A program made the position numbers and the translations under genes. From Anaerolineae bacterium (GTDB lineage: Bacteria > Chloroflexota > Anaerolineae > Promineifilales > Promineifilaceae), in assembly GCA_023384355.1 (NCBI GenBank), contig JAHDWL010000005.1:27351-90613 (forward strand): DNA of 63,263 bases. Direction: 5' to 3'. Shown piece after piece: positions 58,171-63,263 of the stretch. Under the pieces are notes generated by a model. It was not told where the DNA came from, did no database searches, and saw only the letters and a program-made list of their open reading frames with translations. Numbering within the stretch: position 1 is the first letter of the stretch; the number at the start of each line of letters is the position of its first letter.

Positions 58171-58794
58171 TCAGGAAAATATGCCCAGCCCCAGATCAGC
58201 GGCCGACAGCGGCCCTTCACGCAGGACGACAGGTCTCGGAGTCGTGCAATCGACAATTGTGGACGGGCGCGCGCCGGGGGCAGGCCCGTCATCAAGGACG
58301 ACAGCCACCAACCCATTGAGGGTCACCAGCGCGGCTTCACCGGTTCGCGCCGGCTCCTGATCGGTGAGATTGGCGCTGCTCGTGGCCACTGCCCCGCCCG
58401 CTTCGCGAATCAGGGCGCGAGCCAGCTCGTGGTCGGGAATACGCACGGCGATGGTGTCATTCGGCGAAATCGCGTCCGGCAATCCGGGCATGCGCGGGAC
58501 GATCAGCGTCAGTGGGCCAGGCCAAAAGCGCTCGATCAGGGTTTGCGCTGTGGGCGGGATGGCCCGGGCGACCGTTGCCAGATCGGCCGCATCCGCCAAC
58601 AGGATCGGGATACCCTTGCTCGCGGGTCGTCCTTTCAAAGCGTAGAGACGTTCGATAGCCGTCTCATCGAAAGGCATCACACCGACGCCGTAGACCGTAT
58701 CCGTGGGAAACACGACAGGCAGGCCGCGGCGCAACCATGCCGCCGTCTCCACGACAGCTGACGGTTGCCCCGCTCGCAAATACCGCGTCTTCAT
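58171..58794 (-). CDS. tsaC: L-threonylcarbamoyladenylate synthase (Sua5/YciO/TsaC)
   Basis: A 207-residue enzyme making threonylcarbamoyl-AMP for t6A37 of tRNA. Key elements: VVFPTDTVYGVGV near 32-44, YALKGRPASKGIPILL (KGR-type motif), PGPLTLIVP and ATSSANLTDQE with the ATP site. It has no C-terminal Sua5 domain. The start at 58794 (MKTRYL) is preferred, being the usual family start; a GTG at 58821 is also open. It is downstream of prmC (89 bp). Confidence 0.88.
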   Translation of the reverse strand: MKTRYLRAGQPSAVVETAAWLRRGLPVVFPTDTVYGVGVMPFDETAIERLYALKGRPASKGIPILLADAADLATVARAIPPTAQTLIERFWPGPLTLIVPRMPGLPDAISPNDTIAVRIPDHELARALIREAGGAVATSSANLTDQEPARTGEAALVTLNGLVAVVLDDGPAPGARPSTIVDCTTPRPVVLREGPLSAADLGLGIFS

Positions 58795-58883
58795 CTGGTC
58801 AATATTCAAATCTTCAACCACGTGTCCGTTCTGCCTTCTCCCATTCCAATCCTTGCCGTCGCTCGCTGCTCAAGACAGCCCCA

Positions 58884-59720
58884 TTATGGCCGGATGACGA
58901 CGATCCGATCGAGGTCGGAGAAATCCGCCTCCACGCTGATCTTCGCCTCCGGGAACGAGGTTCGCGCCAGGCTCGTCACGGCATCGCCCTGCTGATAGCC
59001 AATCTCCAGCAATAACAAACCACCCAAGTTTAGCCGTTCGGCCGCCTGGGGCAGCATCACTCTAAACAGATTCAAACCATCCGGGCCGCCGAATAAAGCC
59101 AATGCAGGCTCGTAGGATTTTACTCCAATGGGCAAAGTCGGCCACTCCTGACCGGCGATATAAGGCAGGTTGGCGACGATCAGGTCTTGTCCCGGAGCAA
59201 TAGCGCCGAGGAGGTCGCCCTGAACAAGGTGAACCCGACCGGGCACATGTCGGGCGATATTCTCTCCGGCCACCGCCAACGCTCGCGCCGAGATGTCCAC
59301 TGCAACAACTTCGGCCTCGGGCAGATGCCGCGCCAGGCTAACGGCGATACATCCACTCCCCGTGCCGACATCGACGACCTTCACCCTGCCGCGCTCTCTG
59401 GCCCAGCGAATGGCGATTTCAACCAGTTGTTCAGTCTCCGGTCGGGGGATGAGAACGTCGGGCGAGACTATAAAGTCGAGGTCCAGAAAAGGCGCGTGCC
59501 CGACGATGTATGGGATTGGTTCGTGGGCCGCGGCGCGGTCGAGGAGGCGGTGATACTCAGCCGATTGGTCGTCGGGCATCGGCTCATCATCATGGGCAAC
59601 CAGATAGGCGTGATCACGAGCCGTTACATGCTCCAGCAACAACCGGGCATCCAGCGCGGGGGATGGGGATTCATGGAGTTGGGCGCGGCCAAGCCGCAAC
59701 GCGTCGCGTATAGTCGCCAT
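58884..59720 (-). CDS. prmC: Peptide chain release factor N5-glutamine methyltransferase
   Basis: A 278-residue enzyme that methylates the GGQ glutamine of release factors 1 and 2. The SAM motif is VVDVGTGSGCIAVSLAR (near 117-133). The catalytic motif here is VANLPYI instead of the usual NPPY, which remains compatible with the N-x-P-Y arrangement. IPRPETEQLVEIAI and the N-terminal helical domain (with DARLLLEHV) match PrmC. prfA is not adjacent. Confidence 0.9.
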   Translation of the reverse strand: MATIRDALRLGRAQLHESPSPALDARLLLEHVTARDHAYLVAHDDEPMPDDQSAEYHRLLDRAAAHEPIPYIVGHAPFLDLDFIVSPDVLIPRPETEQLVEIAIRWARERGRVKVVDVGTGSGCIAVSLARHLPEAEVVAVDISARALAVAGENIARHVPGRVHLVQGDLLGAIAPGQDLIVANLPYIAGQEWPTLPIGVKSYEPALALFGGPDGLNLFRVMLPQAAERLNLGGLLLLEIGYQQGDAVTSLARTSFPEAKISVEADFSDLDRIVVIRP

Positions 59721-59723
59721 AAT

Positions 59724-59766
59724 GCAAACGGCAGCCGGGGCTGGTCTTGCGCCGGCTGCCGTTTGC
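59724..59766 (-). terminator. Perfect 15-bp hairpin between cysC and prmC
   Basis: GCAAACGGCAGCCGG (59724-59738) pairs with CCGGCTGCCGTTTGC (59752-59766) around a 13-nt loop. On the cysC strand no U tract follows, and the structure ends 3 nt before the prmC start codon. It could end the cysC transcript or limit readthrough into prmC. Confidence 0.55.
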
Positions 59767-59783
59767 TGATTGTACCCGAACGA

Positions 59784-60347
59784 TTAGGCGAATGCCGCTT
59801 CGCGGACGGGGATAAAGTTCTGCTTTTCCAGGTAGGTCAGGATGCGCTGGGCGCTCTCGGCCGGGGTGTCCTGGTCGGTGTGGATATGAATCTCCGGCTT
59901 GGCAGGAGCTTCAAATGGGTCAGATATACCGGTGAAGTTCGGGATTTCGCCGGCAATCGCCTTCTTGTACATCCCCTTGACGTCGCGGTCGATGACGACA
60001 TTCAGCGGCGCGTCGATGAACACCTCGATGAAGTTCGTGGTGCTGGCCCGAACCATATCGCGGACGGCCTGATAGGGCGAAATGAAGGAGCAGACGCAGC
60101 CGACACCATTACGGGACAGCAGCTTGGCGACAAAGGAGACGCGCTCGATGTTCTTGTCGCGGTCTTCCTTGCTGAAGCCCAGGTCGCGGGTCAGGCTCTC
60201 GCGCACCACGTCACCGTCGAGGCGCTCAAACTTGCAGCCGCGAGCCTTCAGTTCCTCTTCCAGGATCAGGGCAATGGTGGTCTTGCCCGCGCCGGACAGG
60301 CCGGTCATCCACAAGACATAGCCGGGGTAATCTTCGTATTGGGTCAT
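59784..60347 (-). CDS. cysC: Adenylylsulfate kinase (stand-alone CysC)
   Basis: A 187-residue APS kinase making PAPS from APS and ATP. Walker A is GLSGAGKTTIA (near 16-26), the LDGDVVRESLTRDLGFSKEDR signature follows (residues 43-63; first and last parts quoted), and CSFISPYQAVRD carries the family serine. LKxGMYKKA and DPFEAP complete the pattern. It is 50 bp downstream of the Sat-CysC fusion on the same strand, so two APS kinases are co-expressed. Confidence 0.93.
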   Translation of the reverse strand: MTQYEDYPGYVLWMTGLSGAGKTTIALILEEELKARGCKFERLDGDVVRESLTRDLGFSKEDRDKNIERVSFVAKLLSRNGVGCVCSFISPYQAVRDMVRASTTNFIEVFIDAPLNVVIDRDVKGMYKKAIAGEIPNFTGISDPFEAPAKPEIHIHTDQDTPAESAQRILTYLEKQNFIPVREAAFA

Positions 60348-60397
60348 TCGGAATTTCCTCGTGATAAATGTTATTTCTGCGATTCGTTTGTTTCAGT

Positions 60398-62161
60398 TTA
60401 GTTGTCGCGCAGGCCGGTTTCCTCGGTGCGCACAAATCCACGCTCGATCAGCATATCCAAAATGGTATGAGCGTTTTCTTCCGGGGTGTGATGCAAGGTC
60501 TCGATGGTGATCTCGGGATGCTGTGGCGCTTCATACGGGTCGTCGATGCCGGTGAAACCCGCGATTTCACCACGACGCGCCCGCGCGTAGAGACCCTTCG
60601 TGTCCCGCTGTTCGCAAACTTCGAGCGGCGTATCGACAAAAACCTCGATGTAATTTTCCGCACCAATCTCGTTGCGGACCTCGTTACGCGTGGTGCGATA
60701 TGGGCTGACGGCCGCGCAGACGACAATGCCGCCATGGCGGGTGATCTCCGAAGCCACAAAACCGATGCGACGGACGTGGTCGTTGCGGTCTTCCCGGCTA
60801 AAGCCCAAGCCCTCGGAAAAGTGCGTGCGGACAACGTCACCATCCAGAAGGGTGATATTGCGGCCATATTCCTGCAGCAATGTCGTCAGGACGTTGGCCG
60901 TGGTCGATTTCCCGGCGTTGTGCAATCCGGTTAACCAGACGCAAACACCCTGGCGATAACGCGGCGGGTAAGTCTCGGACAGGATTTTGGCCACCTCGGG
61001 ACGGGTGAACCAGCCGGGCAACTGCTTGCCCTTGTGCAGATACTGCTCGCGCACCTGGGTACCGCTGATGGAAGCCGTCTTGGTATCCTTGGAGACCTTC
61101 GTAACTTCCTCGTAGCGATCTTCTTCCGGCAGATAAACGAGCATCTGGAACGGCACGGCCGTCACGCCCAACTCATCGCTGTACTTCTCGACAAGTTGTT
61201 GCGCGTCATAGGGGCCGTAAATTGGGTTGCCGTTGGAGTCATTGCCGGGGCCGGCGTGGTCGCGGCCGACGATCAAGTGATTCGCGCCATGATTGCGGCG
61301 GATGATGGCGTGCCACACGGCCTCGCGCGGGCCACCCATGCGCATCGCCAGCGGCAGCAAGGACAACAGGATGCGGTCCTGATCGTAATACCGCTGGGCC
61401 AACGCCTTGTAGGTACGAACGCGGGTGAAGTGGTCAACATCGCCGGGCTTCGTCATACCGACGCTGGGATGCAGCAACAGGACGCCGTCCTTCTCCATCG
61501 TGGCGCGCTTGGTCAGCTCTTCATGAACGCGATGGAGCGGATTGCGGGTCTGGAAGGCAATCACGTTGTGGCGGCCGAACTCTTCCAGGCGAGCGCGAAC
61601 TTCGGCGGGGGTCAGGCGCAACGATTTGAAATCGTAGCGCGCGGGCAGCTGCAGCACGCGCATCGGGCCGGAAATATTAAACTTCCCCCATCCGTGCATC
61701 TCAGCAACGATGGGGTGACGCAGGTCGAGGGTGCCGAACGCCTTTTGGGCGACTTCCTCGACGCTCCAGGCGTAGATCTCCTCAACGTTCATGATCGCCA
61801 GCAGTTCGTTGCTGGGGCTGCGCAGGGCCACGTCCTGGCCGATCTTCAGCGTCCGGGCTACTTCTTCTTCAACGGGTAGCGGGATGGGCATCGGGAAGAG
61901 GATGCCGTTGGCCAGACGCATCGTATCGATTACGCTCTGGTGGTCGGCTTCGCCCATGAAGCGATCCAGCGGCGAAAAGCCACCCGTGGCCAGCAACTCC
62001 AGGTCACACGCGGACCGATCAGAGATGCGAACCGACTGCAAGGTGCTGGCGTAGGCGCGCAACTCGGCGCGTTCGCTTTCCGGCACCATCAGATCGATCA
62101 GCTCGCCACCATAAGGCGTGATCAAAATCGAATTCTCAGCAACAGTTGGCTCCGCAGTCAT
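60398..62161 (-). CDS. Bifunctional ATP sulfurylase/APS kinase (Sat-CysC fusion)
   Basis: A 587-residue protein. The N-terminal sulfurylase (about 20-385) has the ATP/sulfate motifs QTRNPLHRVHEELTKRA (usual HRAHE here HRVHE), GRDHAGPG and ISGTQVR. The C-terminal APS kinase (about 405-585) has Walker A GLHNAGKST, LLDGDVVRTHFSEGLG and SPYRTTRNEVR. It makes PAPS from sulfate and ATP. The ATG at 62161 lies 18 nt after AAGGAG; the TTG at 62170 is a rival start. No PAPS reductase in the window. Confidence 0.93.
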   Translation of the reverse strand: MTAEPTVAENSILITPYGGELIDLMVPESERAELRAYASTLQSVRISDRSACDLELLATGGFSPLDRFMGEADHQSVIDTMRLANGILFPMPIPLPVEEEVARTLKIGQDVALRSPSNELLAIMNVEEIYAWSVEEVAQKAFGTLDLRHPIVAEMHGWGKFNISGPMRVLQLPARYDFKSLRLTPAEVRARLEEFGRHNVIAFQTRNPLHRVHEELTKRATMEKDGVLLLHPSVGMTKPGDVDHFTRVRTYKALAQRYYDQDRILLSLLPLAMRMGGPREAVWHAIIRRNHGANHLIVGRDHAGPGNDSNGNPIYGPYDAQQLVEKYSDELGVTAVPFQMLVYLPEEDRYEEVTKVSKDTKTASISGTQVREQYLHKGKQLPGWFTRPEVAKILSETYPPRYRQGVCVWLTGLHNAGKSTTANVLTTLLQEYGRNITLLDGDVVRTHFSEGLGFSREDRNDHVRRIGFVASEITRHGGIVVCAAVSPYRTTRNEVRNEIGAENYIEVFVDTPLEVCEQRDTKGLYARARRGEIAGFTGIDDPYEAPQHPEITIETLHHTPEENAHTILDMLIERGFVRTEETGLRDN

Positions 62162-62536
62162 CGTTAACAATTCACACTTCTCCTTACTGCGCCGCAAGAT
62201 CGTGTGTTTCGAAGGCGGCGCACCGTATTGATTTTATAATCTGTTTGATTCTCGGTATCGCAATACAAACCGATCGTTAAGCCGGCGGTCTGCCCACACA
62301 AACGCGCGCGACAGCCTCACAAGTCCACAGGCTGGGGTGACTCTCATACAACGCATGTTTCCAGGCGGATGGGGCAAAGTCGCGCGAGCGGCAAAAACAG
62401 GTTTAACAGTCCGTAAACGTTCGGTTGCGTATCTCTAGGTGTTAATCTACCGGAAGTTTCTTACGATGAAGATTAACATTCCACGCAAGATAAACCCGGG
62501 TTTTTTGCCTGGGGAAGATATTGACCACAAGTCGCG
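62162..62536. promoter_or_regulatory. Gap between sat-cysC and yigZ, with candidate sulfurylase promoter
   Basis: About 375 bp with no gene. On the minus strand TTGCGA (62258-62263) and TTATAA (62234-62239), 18 bp apart, could drive the sulfurylase gene. A perfect palindrome AAACCCGGGTTT lies near 62494-62505. I see no cysteine or SAM riboswitch pattern. Confidence 0.4.
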
Positions 62537-63175
62537 TCACAAGGGCATAATCGTCGCCTCATTCGTCTCCATCACAATCGCCTCTGCCACGCCATGCGAC
62601 GCCTCTCGCAACGCGGCCGCGAACGCCGGAAACTCCTCGCTCCGAAAGCGGATCATCAGGGTGATCTCAGCCGCGAACTGTTCCTCAAGGATCACACCCC
62701 CATGACTGCTCACAAGCAACCGCGCCCGCTCAAGCAACGGATAGCTTATCTCAGCCATTACCGTCACGGTAGCGACCTTCTCGGCCCGTGGCAGTGCCTC
62801 CAGCCCTTCGCGCACGGCATCCCCATAAGCCCGCACCAACCCGCCCGTGCCCAACTTCGTCCCGCCGAAATAGCGGGTGACGACCGCCACCACATCCCCC
62901 AGACCACTGCCCTGCAACACGGCCAGCATCGGCCGCCCCGCCGTGCCCGACGGCTCGCCGTCATCGTGGCAGTGGGCGATCGTTGTCTGCCCATGACCGA
63001 TGATATAGGCCGGCACATTATGAGTGGCGTCGGCGAACCCGGTCTTCACGCGGCTGATGAACGCCTTCGCCTCTTCAACGGAAAAAGCGGGGCCGAGCGT
63101 AGCGATGAATCTGGAGTTGCCGGCGCGCGTCTCCACCCGCGTCTCGGCCGCCGGGATGATACGTCGTTCAGACAT
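62537..63175 (-). CDS. YigZ/IMPACT-family (UPF0029) protein
   Basis: A 212-residue protein. The IMPACT N-terminal domain has GNSRFIATLGP (near 19), then HCHDDGEPSGTAGRPML, VVAVVTRYFGGTKLGTGGLVRAYGD (in part: RYFGGTKLGTGGL) and a C-terminal ferredoxin-like domain. These are the YigZ hallmarks. Its role is not firmly known in bacteria; ribosome- or translation-linked function is suspected. The -10 ends 6 nt before the ATG. Confidence 0.92.
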   Translation of the reverse strand: MSERRIIPAAETRVETRAGNSRFIATLGPAFSVEEAKAFISRVKTGFADATHNVPAYIIGHGQTTIAHCHDDGEPSGTAGRPMLAVLQGSGLGDVVAVVTRYFGGTKLGTGGLVRAYGDAVREGLEALPRAEKVATVTVMAEISYPLLERARLLVSSHGGVILEEQFAAEITLMIRFRSEEFPAFAAALREASHGVAEAIVMETNEATIMPL

Positions 63176-63181
63176 AAGGTA

Positions 63182-63187
63182 ATTCTA
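63182..63187 (-). promoter_or_regulatory. -10 hexamer of yigZ
   Basis: TAGAAT on the minus strand, 6 nt before the ATG at 63175, leaving no room for a leader. The -35 region overlaps a short tandem repeat and is weak. Confidence 0.45.
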
Positions 63188-63200
63188 CGATGCAGGTCCC

Positions 63201-63228
63201 GGATGGGCGACCCTGGATGGGTGACCCT
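63201..63228. repeat. 14-bp tandem duplication upstream of yigZ
   Basis: GGATGGGCGACCCT (63201-63214) is repeated as GGATGGGTGACCCT (63215-63228), one mismatch, with a third partial copy GGATG starting at 63229. It spans the place of the yigZ -35. The remaining bases to 63263 hold nothing recognisable. Confidence 0.6.
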
Positions 63229-63263
63229 GGATGTCATGGTTTTGGGGTGACATTCGACACTAT

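Overview
The window looks like a stretch of a Chloroflexota chromosome, probably of the class Anaerolineae. This is inferred from gene content and style: a kinase-like/LysM membrane protein with Pro/Thr-rich linkers, a BTAD plus NB-ARC regulator, a single-chain GcvP behind a glycine riboswitch, a Sat-CysC fusion, DUF2804, DUF4013 and DUF2905 proteins. No rRNA is present to confirm it. Most genes are GC-rich, but the polysaccharide block at about 22.6-30.6 kb is visibly more AT-rich. I found no tRNA, rRNA, CRISPR array, insertion sequence, integrase or phage gene.

Layout. 1-3.5 kb (minus): the N-terminal part of a secreted cadherin-repeat protein, a probable pseudokinase with a LysM tail, and a small membrane protein that shares its extracellular domain. 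3.5-7.9 kb: a deoxynucleoside kinase diverging from a tight operon of clpS, a class III aminotransferase, a DapA-type lyase, a HAD phosphatase and a 92-residue unknown. 7.9-16.8 kb: glgC, an unknown, a lipoprotein esterase, a WecA/MraY-type transferase, upp, ruvB, a DUF2905 protein, an RluE-type pseudouridine synthase, a CpsF-type glycosyltransferase, an epimerase and a MazG-type hydrolase. 16.9-20.9 kb: an acyl-CoA dehydrogenase relative converging on paaABCD (phenylacetyl-CoA epoxidase), with a duplicated PaaB and no PaaE.

21.2-33.7 kb: an HTH/coiled-coil protein with an internal repeat and an SCP2-like protein precede an exopolysaccharide locus (Wzz-like, TPR, MurJ/Wzx-like flippase, glycosyltransferases, two O-antigen-ligase-type polymerases, methyltransferase, initiating sugar transferase). 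33.7-45 kb: the operon fmt, PanE-like reductase, class II aldolase; a DUF4013 protein; ctaA; a three-S1-domain protein with ftsK; small stress-type proteins; alr. 45.2-49.4 kb: a decayed PLP-decarboxylase fragment, then a tandem glycine riboswitch controlling gcvH-gcvP. 49.4-63.2 kb: an MscS channel, an aminoglycoside-phosphotransferase-fold kinase, a HIT protein, a ParB-fold protein, a large BTAD/NB-ARC regulator, DUF2804, a GT4 glycosyltransferase, an SH3b protein, tsaC, prmC, cysC, sat-cysC and a YigZ protein.

A recurring theme is promoter architecture. At nine or more genes a good -10 hexamer ends only 6-12 nt before the chosen start codon (dNK, clpS, ruvB, the acyl-CoA dehydrogenase, fmt, ctaA, the 41977 membrane protein, the BTAD regulator, yigZ). 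Leaderless or near-leaderless transcripts therefore seem common. Other genes have ordinary Shine-Dalgarno leaders, and the S1-ftsK operon has a perfect consensus sigma-70 promoter with a leader of about 140 nt.
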